DNA from: Leptodontidium sp. MPI-SDFR-AT-0119
Taxonomy: Eukaryota; Ascomycota; Leotiomycetes; Helotiales; Leptodontidiaceae
Direction of reading: 5' to 3'
Length of the DNA stretch: 64,000 bases
NCBI GenBank assembly: GCA_020726505.1
Contig: JAHLEZ010000003.1
Location: 310,001 to 374,000 of the forward strand
Positions 1-10,624 of this stretch are shown here, piece by piece (position 1 is the first letter of the stretch; every line of letters starts with the position of its first letter). The translations under genes and the position numbers were made by a program. The notes under the pieces are model-generated. The model made no database searches and had not been told where the DNA came from. It saw only the letters and a list, made by a program, of their open reading frames with translations.

Positions 1-1656
1 TACCAGATTCTGCGGACTACCCTGACCACCTGGAAAGACGACAACAACGTTATCCTCCAAATTCTCGACATTCTCTACAAATTCCCACGACTTACTCGCA
101 ACAAAATTAGCGACTCCAAGATAGAGGTAACAGTCGAGACACTCGTGGACTCGGAACACGAGGATGTCGCATTTGAGGCTAAGCGACTTTTGGAAGACTG
201 GAGCAAATTGGAGGTTGCTTACCGAATCCCGAGAAAGAAGTTCGATCCGACCGCAGTACCAATCTTCGAACGTCGAAATACCGACCGCTCAGAAGATGTT
301 ACGAAATCTCCCGCCACTCCAGTAATTGTTGCTCCTACTGGTCCACGAAGTAATCTTCCTCAACGAAATATAAATTTCACCCCTGCACGACCACCATTCC
401 GAAGACCTCCAAATGCATTACCAGTTGGATGGTTCCAGGCTCAGGATGAAAAGGGAAATTCATACTACTACAGCAAAGCCGGACAAACCACCTGGGTAAG
501 ACCTAACTTCCCTGCACCGGAACCTCCTCCACCCCCGAAAGCGCCACCAAAAAGCGTCCAAACAGCGAAAGCCATTCAGGACATCATCGATAGCATCACG
601 AAACCCGACCCAAAAACACCCACCCAATCAATACCTACTGGTGACTCCACTCCCAAAGAAAAGAAGCCAACCGAAAAATGGCGTGCCCTCTCCCAAGAAA
701 AGCAGATGAAGCTGTACGAAAATACCGTAAGTCTCCATTGCCTAATTTTTAAGTACGAACTAACACAGCACCAGCTCTTCCCCCATATCAAACACGTAAT
801 GCAAAAATTCACCAGGCAGCTCCCCAAAGAAGACCTCAAGAAATTCGCCAAGGAAGTCGGCAAGAAACTCGTCGCATCAGACTTTAAGAACAACCGCGTC
901 GAAGACCCTACCAAGATCTCCGAAAAGCAGGAGAAGAAAGTCAAGAACTACGTCCGGGATTTCTTCGAGAAGGCTGTCGAGAAGAAGAAAGTCCTCGATA
1001 AGAAGAAAGCTGATAAAGCTTCTCTGAACGGATCGGGGCTTAATGGATCTTCTTCAGCGACGAGGGGTACGAATGGGAAGTCGATGGATGAGGATGCGAA
1101 CTTCGTCGACAATGACCCGGACCGGGACCCAATTGTGGACTTCTCGCCTACTGCTCTCGATGCGCCGCCTTCTTCTGTCCCTGTTACACCGTCCATATCA
1201 GCGTCAGGCTCGAATTCAGACCTGAAGCGTAAACGCGATGAGGAAGATGGTATTGAGACACCTGGGACGGGCGTTGGGATCGCTGATGACTCTTTCTCGG
1301 ACTCGAATAAACGTCTCAAGGAAGACGACGTCACGCCACCTCCTCCACCGCCTCCGCCGCCTGCCGGGGGTATACCTATCGATGCCCTGGCTGGGGAGGA
1401 GGGGATGTTAGATGAGGATGCAATTGCTTTGCCAGAGACTGAAGAGCAGCTCGAGTTGAGGCGGCAGGAAGAAGATCTCATGAGGGAGAATGAAGAGGCG
1501 ATGGCGCTTGAGTTGGCGGTCAATGGTAATGACAACGGGAAGGGCGATGGTATTAATAGGAATGGACTTGGGCATGGGTATGGGCATGATGTTGATACGG
1601 ATACAGTGATGGAGGGGTTGGATGACGGGCCGAGAGAGGGTATACCGAGTCGATGA
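1..1656 (+). CDS. set2: Set2 histone H3-K36 methyltransferase, C-terminal part (5' end outside window)
   Basis: Set2 methylates histone H3 lysine 36 on transcribed chromatin. It binds the phosphorylated C-terminal tail of RNA polymerase II through its SRI domain. The frame is open from base 1, so the catalytic SET part lies upstream of the window. A WW domain is visible at about 420-510 (starts LPVGW, ends TTWVRP). The SRI helices follow at about 690-990, with KLYENT and LFPHIKHVM as recognisable landmarks. The tail is acidic and carries a nine-proline run. The frame runs through 727-774 without a stop, but this is best read as a 48-nt intron: GTAAGT donor, CTAAC branch, CCAG acceptor. Removing it joins YENT directly to LFPHIKHV, as in the family. 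Identity rests on the WW-then-SRI order, which I know from fungal Set2. Confidence 0.9.
   Translation, partial: YQILRTTLTTWKDDNNVILQILDILYKFPRLTRNKISDSKIEVTVETLVDSEHEDVAFEAKRLLEDWSKLEVAYRIPRKKFDPTAVPIFERRNTDRSEDVTKSPATPVIVAPTGPRSNLPQRNINFTPARPPFRRPPNALPVGWFQAQDEKGNSYYYSKAGQTTWVRPNFPAPEPPPPPKAPPKSVQTAKAIQDIIDSITKPDPKTPTQSIPTGDSTPKEKKPTEKWRALSQEKQMKLYENTVSLHCLIFKYELTQHQLFPHIKHVMQKFTRQLPKEDLKKFAKEVGKKLVASDFKNNRVEDPTKISEKQEKKVKNYVRDFFEKAVEKKKVLDKKKADKASLNGSGLNGSSSATRGTNGKSMDEDANFVDNDPDRDPIVDFSPTALDAPPSSVPVTPSISASGSNSDLKRKRDEEDGIETPGTGVGIADDSFSDSNKRLKEDDVTPPPPPPPPPAGGIPIDALAGEEGMLDEDAIALPETEEQLELRRQEEDLMRENEEAMALELAVNGNDNGKGDGINRNGLGHGYGHDVDTDTVMEGLDDGPREGIPSR
727..774 (+). other. 48-nt stop-free intron inside the Set2 SRI domain
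   Basis: Donor GTAAGT at 727, a CTAAC branch-like site at about 759-763 and acceptor CCAG ending at 774. The length is a multiple of three and there is no stop, so an unspliced transcript would still be translated with 16 extra residues inside the SRI domain. An alternative acceptor at 768 (CACAG) also keeps frame but fits the family sequence less well. Confidence 0.75.
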
Positions 1657-3858
1657 CAGCGCTATCTCAGCGATTGCAAGCAAGTTGCTTCATTCTAGCG
1701 AGCGCATTCATGCATGGCTAAGGATGGGTGGGTGGGTGCAAGGCTAGCGAGAAGGGAGCGAGGGAGGAAGGAGTGTAAGAGTCTGTACTTCTTGTATCAT
1801 ACAGCGATCTGGTCCCATCCGATCCTATCCCATCATACCAAAAACCTTTTCAGCACAGCGTATCATTCCACGCCCTGAGCAGGACATGGAAATGGAAAAA
1901 TGGAATAGCAAATGGCAAATAGTAATGGCAAAACGATCAAAGTGTCCATCCAGTTATCGGATGTGCTCCAACCCTTTCTCTTGTGCCCCTAACTTCAGTG
2001 AATTGTCTTGCGAATATGCACTTTTCGTACTTACTCACCCGGGAGTACTCTGAAGCATCACGCAGCTGCATATAGCTCTGAGGTTGCTCAGTCACTTACA
2101 TTGGACAAAGCTCAAGACTCGAGCATGCTGGAGGTGCTGGCAAGTTAAGTTAAGCGGAAATGGTGATGTGAAAATACCATGTCAATGACTTAACGCTGCT
2201 AGAAGGAAGGAAAAGAATAGAATTAGAGGGGGTGGGATGGGATGGGATGGGATGTGGTCTACAATGATGTTCATCTCGATTCTCTCCCTACGAGAGCTGA
2301 GCTGAGCTGAGCTTCATGGATGTAGGTAGACCTCTACTGTACTCTATCATGAGATATATGATTAGCAATACATCTTTTTGAAATTGCCACCTTTTTACGC
2401 ACAGGTGTGTTCTCTTGACTAGAAATTCTCTATGAGCTTAGATATGAGATGGGATCAGACTTTTTTCGTTTTGTTTCTGTCCTTACGAAAATAGGAATTT
2501 ATTCGTGTTTGATATTTTGTTTTGTTTAGTCTGTTTTTTTTTTTTTTGTATTACCAAATACTGCTTTGACGTTAATGGAAGATGACAAGATGGTACATCG
2601 TCGATGCAGAAGGATTTTATATCTGCTGTTCTCCAGGGCCGATGTGGCGCTTTGCAGCCGTTGGTGACTAGTGAGATTGATACACTATGCGAAATAGTCA
2701 CCTGCGTGGCTGGAAACACGAACATTAATATCTATAATGGATTTCGGTTAGTGGTCCTTTAAAATTTTATATATATATATTTTCGTGGAGGTTTATTGAT
2801 GTAGACATCAGCTGCATGGCGGTTGACAATTGCGTTTGGCATGGCAAATCATTTCTGTCTTTTGGACGAAGTTGACTCGATTTTTCTTCTTCTTTCGGAC
2901 ACCTTTCCTCGGAGCTTTTGATGAGGCGGCCAGATGTTGGTGTTCTCGTTTTTACTAGTTGGTGATACTGCGCTAGATATTGACCTGTTGGGATCCGGCA
3001 GAGTTTGAGTCGAGGCTCCGACGCTCTATCTTCAATTCTGAACGATGGCTTGAATCTGGAAACTAAAGACCTCGACCATTTCACTTCCTTGTTACCTTCT
3101 CAAAGGGTGCAAGAGAGTTTGCATTCGCATCAAGTAAATCACTCCAACTCCAGTTCATGATTGGTGTGCGGGATGCTAACCGTTCCAAACCTAGTCTAGC
3201 TGGCATATGCAGAATTTACCATGACGCTCGCTCGCTTATTTCTGCGGTTCAGTATTTCAGTCAGTTATGAATACAAGCTGTGTGGTAAAATAGCAGGTGT
3301 AGATCATTTTACGAAGGCCTTTCACAGATGGAGGACTTCTGTGTTGAAGTAGAGGAAGGACCGCAAGGAGCTATCTATCACGTTCGGCGTAGTGATGAAT
3401 TTGTCTCGAGTCCTTCTTGTATGTAGATCGCTAACTCTCAACCATACTTGCATCTGAGAATGAGCAAGGAATCATTCCACCCCAAAATTGAAGGATATCA
3501 AGAATACTTGGGTGCCAAGCATCCCCTTTGTTGTGATTCGTCATGTTCAGATCGTCGAGGCGGATCGTTCCGTAAGATACCCGCCGCTAGTGCGAAAGCG
3601 GGAAGGCGGGAACGGAGGGGTGGGGTGGGTATTTTGTTGCATGTCGCAATTTTCGGCGACATTTTTCTTTGCTTATCTCTCATCTTTTCGCCAACGGCTA
3701 GCTAGCTAGCTTCTTTGTTTTGATTCGGCTCTCGCGGCTGTCGCAGTAGTCAATCAACTCGTTTATCATGCTGTGGTAATTATGAATCCGAAAGTGATAC
3801 ATCATCACTCAATCCTTTCGTAGAACCTGTCGTCGCAATACCTTTTTTTCGTAAGATA
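1657..3858. other. Gene-poor intergenic stretch with simple repeats
   Basis: No convincing gene seen. It holds the Set2 3' flank, a GGGAT repeat of about four units near 2235, a T run near 2533, a short TA repeat near 2770, and a GCTAG repeat near 3700. Short open frames here show no recognisable domain. The part at about 3590-3760 is one member of a dispersed repeat pair described separately. Confidence 0.6.
3590..3760 (+). repeat. Dispersed repeat, copy A
   Basis: This stretch resembles 7530-7700. Both share the core TGTCGCAATTTTCGGCGA, then a TTTTTCTTT..TCTC..TCATCTTTTCG segment, then TTCTTTGTTTT. Copy A is the more GC-rich one and is probably closer to the original. No flanking termini could be identified, so the family (LTR fragment, MITE or other) is unknown. 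Confidence 0.6.
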
Positions 3859-4069
3859 AAGAGGGTGGCCACAGATTTCCGAAGCCTCAGGAGCTTTGTG
3901 CCCGTTGCTATTCTGTTGCTCAGAGACTAAATAATTTTAGTATACCAATCGTTCGATTTGATTGGATAATTATTACTTCTTCCGCCTACAAAAGCATCAT
4001 TAAATTTTATATCAGCCTTTTTTGACTTTCCACAAAAGCCGGGGTTCGGAAATCTGTGGCCACCCACTT
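3859..4069. mobile_element. 211-bp MITE, Tc1/mariner-like ends
   Basis: Inverted termini of about 25 bp face each other: GGTGGCCACAGATTTCCGAA at 3864-3883 and its exact reverse complement at 4046-4065. The match continues outward with one mismatch. Both ends are flanked by TA (3857-3858 and 4070-4071), the target duplication expected of Tc1/mariner/pogo-type elements. The inside is AT-rich and has no transposase frame, so this is a non-autonomous element. It stands alone here; a related full-length parent was not seen in the window, and its termini differ from those of the pogo element at 8125. Confidence 0.8.
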
Positions 4070-4071
4070 TA

Positions 4072-4746
4072 CCTGCCCCCAAAATTTTCGACACGCAACC
4101 CTACGGAAGCGTCGGACCCTGGAACGGGGATTCACCCCCAGGCCTGCTGAACGTGCACATGTATTCCCACCCCATATTCCCTATCCCTCTGCTATCTATC
4201 CCTGAACGATCGTGCTCACCTGGTAACCAGTCGGGTCCTGCCGAGGCTACCCTACCCGCATCTGTCGATCTCTCAGATCAGAACCATTATCGACAGACAA
4301 TCCACGGTCTGGGGCAGTCGAGTCTGCCGCCGCACACTCTTCCACCCATCACACCGCCGATTGTAGCCATGTAATGTGGCTTGAAGATTGTGCCAGTCGC
4401 TCTGTTGTCAAGCTTCCCGCCTCGGATTTCAGCTGCCCAACTAGTACAAATTCGGATGCTCCCTGCAAGCCTCTGAAGCAAGCTGAGTTGTCCTTGGCAT
4501 ATCAACAAAATTGAGGCTTGCCTTGGTGCATTCTCAGTGTGCTGTTGCTCGACGATGTTCCACGTTATCAGGGCCCATGACCCCTTCTCCTTTCTTCTTC
4601 TTCTTCTTCTTACTTACAACTACACAGTACAGCACAAGCCAGGCCATAGCTCCTCGAGTCAGAAAATCTGCCAACGAAAAAGAATTGGTTTACAAATATT
4701 GATTGTTTCTCAGCTCTAAGCTCCTAGCTGGTGCGACTTCAGAAGG
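4072..4746. other. Intergenic region upstream of membrane protein gene
   Basis: No gene recognised. It contains a CTT-repeat pyrimidine tract near 4588-4612, about 140 bp before the start codon at 4747. Such tracts are common in fungal core promoters, so it may belong to the promoter of the downstream gene. Confidence 0.4.
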
Positions 4747-6842
4747 ATGGATCCCTCTAACTCCACCGCTACCTGCCAAATCGAGCCTAATTCAGACATC
4801 ATGGGTATTGGTGTAAGAACTTCCCGCAAGCGACTTAATCTCCTCTCCTCGCTGACGCGACATAGGTCCGTGTCTCTACCTATGTACTCTCCCTGGGAAT
4901 GCCTCTCGCCTCGCACCTCGTTAGGTCCAAATCGCTCATCAAAAGTATGGATACAGCCATGGGCGTCATGGGACTTGGGATTCTCATCACCGCCATCATC
5001 TTCCAATCGCAGGGTCGTCTAGATCTGTTCCATGGCATCTGCGTATTCAATCTCGTCTCGCTCGTCGGTTTTGCCATCCAGCCCAAGACCGGCAAGGAAG
5101 TGAAGGATCACAAATTCAAAGACCTGCTCTACTTTGCTGGTTACTTGCTTTTCCTTGCCTATTCCATTCAACTCTTCGCTACGGCCCCGACGTTTGGTAG
5201 CTCGCCTGATTGTAACGACACCGTGGTCCTTGTGATACTCGGGGTGAAGTTTCCTGCTACGCAGGTTGTTTTACGTTGGATGATCGTGGTTATGTTGACT
5301 CTCCTAGCCGGGTCAGTCGCAGTGGCTTGGTTTTTGAGTCCCACCTTCTATGGGTCTACGTCAGGGCCAAACTGGCCTGTTGCCATTGAAGAGCTTGCCG
5401 CAAGGGCCTACTTGGTGTCCAATCTCGAGTTGACAATCCGATATAACAACGTCGCCGAAGGACTTGGAGAGTGGTCATTCGGCCAGATTATGGCTATGGT
5501 ATTACTTTTAGGCCCTCTTGTGGATTTCCTTACAGGATTAATCTATCCCGAATCGGTAGAGGAGCCGGACTACTATTCCTCTAGCGGCACGAACAAGTAT
5601 ATCAAGAAGATATCGAAGATATTTTGTAATAGAAGTTCACCTTCGACTTAACTCTAAACTCGACTAACAATGCTTTCTTAGTAAGCCCAGAAGTTGAAGA
5701 GGCAACTGATGATGCACCGCTTCAAGATAGATGCCCGTGGAAATACTGGGATGGGAAGGAATGGACTGCTTATTGTGAGTGTGCACTTCACCACAATCTC
5801 GAATTATAGGTATCATATGCATCTGACAAGGATTTATAGGGTTAACGGGTATAATCGTAACGTCAATTGATTTACTCGGCTGCACCGCGGCGGGAGCTGC
5901 AACCGCTGTTGTCGGCGCCCGCATGAACGGTATGCCCGTCACCGCACAGGTGGCTTCCTTCGGGGCACTCGCTGGCGCTATCAAGTCTGGCGTGCGCGCT
6001 TTCGGAATTTTCGTATCACTTCATACTTCATCTTATACCACGTTGTCTCTGAAATTCTTACTCCTTCCGGTTGGGCTGGCATTCTTTGTCACCAACGCCA
6101 TCGCTCAGCGCATTTTCTGGCCCGGTAAGTGCCAGACCTCTCTCCTTACGCAGGGAGAAGCGCTAACTGTGCCCAAAAGTGCCCGATGGCCTTCTGATAG
6201 CTGCGGCTGCTGCGGGTGGGCCAATGCTTTTTGGCTCCCTGGAGCTCTGGGGCGGTGGGAGTACGCTCACTTCACTAATAGTTACCCCAAGTACTCTGCC
6301 CTCTTAGGCTAACTTGTGTGTAGCAGCGCACAGTATAACCCAATTCTTTGAACTCCGGATACAGTTGACTCCATTCCCCGGAGAAAAGCCGTACCCAGCA
6401 ACGCTTTTAAGATGCATGACATTCGACATTGTCTCAGCGCTGGTCTTCGTCAAGGTTTCCTCTAATCACGGTATGGCATTTCCTTGAGCCTATGTCTGAG
6501 ATAAGGTCTTGTGGTTACTGACCGACGGTTCCAGGTTTGGACATAAGTTCTTTCCGCGGTGCGGTCGTAGCTTCAGTGGTGTTTTGCGTTCTTTATTGGA
6601 TTATGGTTCTTGTTCCAATCCGCACCATCCAGAACTGGTCACAAAGACTTTATCAGGCCATTTATCAGAATGAGAGCTTAGGCGTCGGGGCACATTTTGT
6701 ATTGACTGCCGTTCGATCGATATTTTACGGCAAGGTGCTTGCCGCAGCTTTAAACGCAGCTTCTAAAGGGCTCGATAAGATTGAAAGGGAGCTTCAGAAG
6801 ATTGAATATCGCCTAGAGAGGAGGAATCGGAGCCGGTGGTAG
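4747..6842 (+). CDS. Multi-spanning membrane protein of unknown function, seven exons
   Basis: Not a family I can name beyond the uncharacterised fungal membrane proteins with a DIMGIGVRVS-type start. My exon model is 4747-4812, 4866-5625, 5682-5774, 5840-6124, 6180-about 6260 or 6290, about 6324-6470 and 6535-6842. Frame is conserved at every junction. The start ATG gives MDPSNSTATCQIEPNSDIMG and leads straight into the first membrane segment. Several hydrophobic segments are clear, e.g. around GVMGLGILITAII, LLYFAGYLLFLAYSIQLF, WMIVVMLTLLAGSVAVAW and IMAMVLLLGPLVDFL. Later exons add more, ending with FRGAVVASVVFCVLYWIMVL and a charged C-terminus (KIERELQKIEYRLERR). The fifth intron is ambiguous: donor 6291 would give only 33 nt, whereas donor 6261 gives a normal 63 nt in the same frame. 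No catalytic motif was seen. Confidence 0.8.
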
Positions 6843-8124
6843 CGAGGGTGGCGAAATAGTTGTCACATAAAGAACAGCTTCAATTTGTTAGGATGCTGTA
6901 CATACCTCTTGTCTGATCAGACATCAGATCTACTTGTTCTGCTCAATTAGCCCTTCGTTCCCTCAATACAGACGTCGCCGCCGCCGCTATGCCGTGTGGT
7001 TTGCTGTGTTAGTTACGGAGAGCCCTTTTTAAAGAAATCGTATGAGATAGCCGCGTTGTGTGATGTTAGCGAGACATTATTTATCCGCATCTACAAAATC
7101 GGTCGTCTTATCAGTTATAGATCTCTTGATCTTGTATCGTGGCCACTTTTGAGGGAGCAAATCGTGAGTGCTTGCAAGCTAGTCTAAATATTATACGCCA
7201 ACACGCAGCAGCAAATTGTGTATCCGCTTCAAGTGAACCTGCTCCCTCAAGACGTTGAAGCTACTTAAGGAAACTAAGGAAGCGCAACCGGGAAAATGCT
7301 TGATGGGGATAAAGGAGATGGAGGGCTTGAAGAACGCCTTAATGTGGCGCTTAATGAATGATCATCCCCTGCCAACTTAATTAATTAATCATACTCCATT
7401 TGTTTGTTTATCATCGCTTACTCACTCCTTACCTTCGCTTCACCCGTAGTATTGCCGATAAAGCAGGCTTGCTCAAGGTACCTTTCCGAGGTGAGGATTC
7501 AGGCTAAATAACTACCTCCGCAAGTTACCGCTGGAACGGAGAGGCAGGGGTGAGTATTTTATTATATGTCGCAATTTTCGGCGATATATTTTTCTTTACT
7601 TCTCTCTTATCTTTTCGTCAACGAGTTCTTTGTTTTAATTTAGTTATTATAATACTTAATTATCTTAATGCTTAAAATAATGCTAATATAATTCGTTTAT
7701 TATATTCCTCTTCTCTTAGAGTTCTTGGCCTTCGGCTGTTCGTGACTTCCTTTCCTTCCATTCCCTTGCAAGACTGCGCGGGGACAGAACAACTCAAGCT
7801 CTCCTAACATATATTGGAGGAAATACATCTCGTAGGGTTTATTCCTTATTTCTCCCTTTTTCCTTCTTCTCGCTCTCTAGTCTGCCTCATCTCGTCGGGT
7901 AGCTATGGAAGTCTGCCTGTGGCGCTCGAGGTGCAGCAAGGCTGGGCTGTGTATCACAGCACACAGGCACCTCACCCGTCACACCGACACCCAAACTTCT
8001 TTCCTCAACATTCATCTACCTTCGCGTCCTGTCCGTCTGAAGCTCCGGAACAAACTGCATCCCCTTTCCCTGCAGTTGTTGCCTCCTTTCAACTTGGCAC
8101 TTTTTCCATAGTGTGACAGGGTTA
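6843..8124. other. Intergenic region between membrane protein gene and transposon
   Basis: No gene recognised. It becomes AT-rich around 7600-7700, where copy B of a dispersed repeat lies. Short open frames at 6996-7187 and 7814-8116 lack domains or plausible upstream signals and are probably chance. Confidence 0.5.
7530..7700 (+). repeat. Dispersed repeat, copy B (C-to-T decayed)
   Basis: Shares the core TGTCGCAATTTTCGGCGA and the following pyrimidine-rich segment with copy A at 3590-3760. Relative to copy A it shows mostly C-to-T and G-to-A changes (e.g. GCAT to ATAT, GCCAAC to GTCAAC, TTGCTT to TTACTT). Downstream it turns into strongly AT-rich sequence. That bias is what RIP produces, although only two copies are available for comparison. 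Confidence 0.6.
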
Positions 8125-10327
8125 ACCGATATCCCGCTTAAAATCCCGCCCCCGCTAAAAATCCCACAAAAAAATCCCCAAATTGCGGGCCTACTAATGA
8201 ACTAAATCATGACTCGAGCAAACAAATCAGCGCGAATTACTACAGTAGTTGCTGCAATTCAAAGGGGAGACTTTATTGATTATTCCGTAGCAGCGGGAAA
8301 ATTTGGAGTAGACCGCACATCGATTTCCAAGCGAATTCGCGGGCTCACTCACTCTCGCAAGGATGCCAACGCCTTTTAGAAACAAGCGCTCAGCAACGCG
8401 CAAGAGAAGGTTCTAATTGAGAGAATCAACTACCTTACGAACCGTGGGATACCCCCAAGTAGTTCTATTATCAAGAGCTTGGCCGAAGAAATCAGGGGAA
8501 GGCCTATAGAGAAGAACTAGACAAGGCAATTCGTCAAACGCTATAAGATAGTGCTTAAGAGTGCGTATTTACGGAATATTAACAACCTACGCTTTTCCGC
8601 TAAATATATTCCGATGTTTATATTATTCTTTTAACTAGTACTGTGCTTTTTATATTAGTTTCATCGTTTTTCATTAAAAAACAAGCTAACTAAGATGTTT
8701 TTTGATATAGTTACTTAAGGCTATTACCGACTACCGAATTAAACCGGAAAACATATGGAATTTTGATAAGAAGGGGTTCTTAATAGGATTTTGTAAAGCC
8801 ATCAAGAGAATCATGACTTTAGAGGCATACAAATCAGGGAGAGTAACAAAAGCAAAACAAGACAGAAGTCGGGAGTTTGTTACTCTACTCGTATACGTCT
8901 CTATAGTTAGAAAGACTATTCCTCCTGTAATTATCTACCGAGGTGATTCAAAAGACTTACAAGACACGTGGGTGCAAGATGTAAAGGAAACAGACGAGTG
9001 TTACTTCTCTATTTCTCAAAATAGATAGAGTTCTTGTGCTATAGGCCTCAAATAGCTCCAGGAAGTCTTTGAAAAACACACTAAACCGTCCTCGCCACGA
9101 GAGTATCGTCTTTTATTACTAGATAGGCACTCTAGTCATATTAATATAGCGTTTATTCGTTGGGCCGACATATATAAAATCATCATTCTCGTCTTGCCGC
9201 TACATACAACTCATCGCCTTTAACCTCTTAATGTTGGCCTATTTCAGCCATTATCTACTACATACTCTTTACAACTCAATAACTTAATACACAAAAGTCT
9301 TAGTATAGTTGCTATGTCCAAAAGATTCTTCTATAATATGTTTAAGAAGGCATAGGCGGTATCCTTTACTCCGGAAAACATTATTAACGCCTTTACAAAA
9401 CTAGGGATTTGGCCTATTAATAGTGAACTTGTCTTAGCTCGGATCCGAAGGCCTGCCCCTAAGCCAAAAACACCCTCTAGTAAGGTCAAAACACCTCTTA
9501 TAACCAAAAGGATTCGTCAATTTACTATCTAGTTTTAGAGAAGTCCATCTAAACTACGTGCTAAGAAGGGGTCCAAAGCACTTCTCACTCTTGCTGCCGA
9601 GAACTCTATTCTAAAGCATAAGAACTCAAGTTTACGGGAATCTATTATTAAAGAGAACCAAAAACGCAAGAGAGGGAAGAGATTAAATTTAACAAGAGAA
9701 GAGAGTAGTAGTTGTGAGTTATAGTATGCTCCTACAGTTACAAAGGCAGTAGCATTTAACGAGGAGAAAGATAGGCTAAAACAGCTAGAAACAAATGTAA
9801 AAGAGGCCCGCAAAATACAACGAGCTACGAATGCCCTCAAAAAAAAAAAACAAGAACAAGAAAAGAAGGACCAAAGGGCAGTAGTTAAGTAGTTAGTAAA
9901 GGATTTAGTTGTTACTAACCTAACATCAGCAAAAACATCAAAATCACACTTCGCGACAGCCAAATCTAATACGCCTAAAGCTAATAAAGTAATACTCCTT
10001 AAGTCTAAGGCTAAAGAATTAGTAGCTAGACCTTCTTTAATTGTTAAGTTACCTTTAGGGGCTCTCTGCCGGACTCTAATTGCGATAGGAGAGGGTGAGG
10101 GGTTATTACGTGAAACTCGAGGAGGACGGAAGATTAAGCTACTTATACGTTACCTTTAGACTAAAACAATAGATTCAATAAATCAAGGATATTATTCTGA
10201 GTCTCCTATATCAAAAATTATATTGATATCTTAAGGAATAATATAATTATAATTTTTAGAAGTTAGGTAGGGAATGTCGGTGGGACGGGATTTACAACAG
10301 GGGCGGGATTTTAAGCGGGAAATCGGT
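8125..10327 (+). mobile_element. Complete but dead pogo/Fot1-type DNA transposon
   Basis: The element spans 2,203 bp. Its inverted ends read ACCGATATCCCGCTTAAAAT on the left and the reverse complement with one mismatch on the right (to 10327). TA flanks both ends (8123-8124 and 10328-10329), the expected target duplication. Inside are remnants of a pogo-superfamily transposase: an N-terminal helix-turn-helix (GKFGVDRTSISKRIRG), a CENP-B-like DNA-binding part (around EEIRGRP), a DDE part and a basic coiled-coil tail (around 9730-9880). Many stops replace expected Q or W codons, consistent with C-to-T change on either strand. Confidence 0.9.
8209..10158 (+). pseudogene. Degenerate pogo/Fot1-like transposase
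   Basis: The reading starts at ATG 8209 (MTRANKSARITTVV) and meets a first TAG at 8377-8379. A second TAG follows near 8518, where the family has W (RPIEKN-stop-TRQF). After a further shift the DDE core resumes at about 8720-9010, with KPENIWNFDKKGF (first acidic residue), FVTLLVYVSI and LQDTWVQD recognisable. It continues with LLLLDRHSSH (second acidic residue) and a LPLHTTHRL block ending in a stop where Q is expected. The tail at 9550-10158 is a lysine/glutamate-rich coiled coil. No intact transposase can be made, so mobility would need an enzyme from elsewhere. Confidence 0.85.
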
Positions 10328-10624
10328 TAGAGTTCAGCAAGGCTGCGACGAGTTTTTCTGCCAGGGGCGTTATTCTTGTAGGTTGTGCTTGAATTCATGT
10401 CCTCTTTGAAAGTGCTTTAGTTTTCTATCTGCCCGAGAGCATCGCTGATTTTCTGCGCGATTGATCGATGAGGGACCCAGTACCGCCTCGTCGAACGAAT
10501 TTTCCACGGTGCAACCTATCTGTCCAGCCTCTCAGCACACCACTTGATTAAGGCGTTCAAATCATATCTCATTCAGCGCAAAACTATCTTCAGTCAGTAA
10601 GCTTAGCAAGATCTACAAATAGTA

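Noticed and set aside
948..1535. 195-codon minus-strand frame over Set2
   Set aside because: Antisense shadow; its poly-Gly is the reverse of the poly-Pro run.
2235..2260. GGGAT repeats as an internal telomere relic
   Set aside because: Unit is not TTAGGG and only about four copies occur; simple repeat is a better reading.
2483..3084. Minus-strand frames of 80 and 105 codons
   Set aside because: Low complexity or no domain, no splice context, in a repeat-rich AT stretch.
6996..7187. 63-codon plus-strand frame after the membrane protein gene
   Set aside because: No domain, atypical composition, likely chance in 3' flank.
9535..9963. 142-codon minus-strand frame
   Set aside because: Antisense shadow of the transposase coiled-coil tail; Phe/Leu/Ser-rich as expected from Lys/Glu/Arg codons read backwards.
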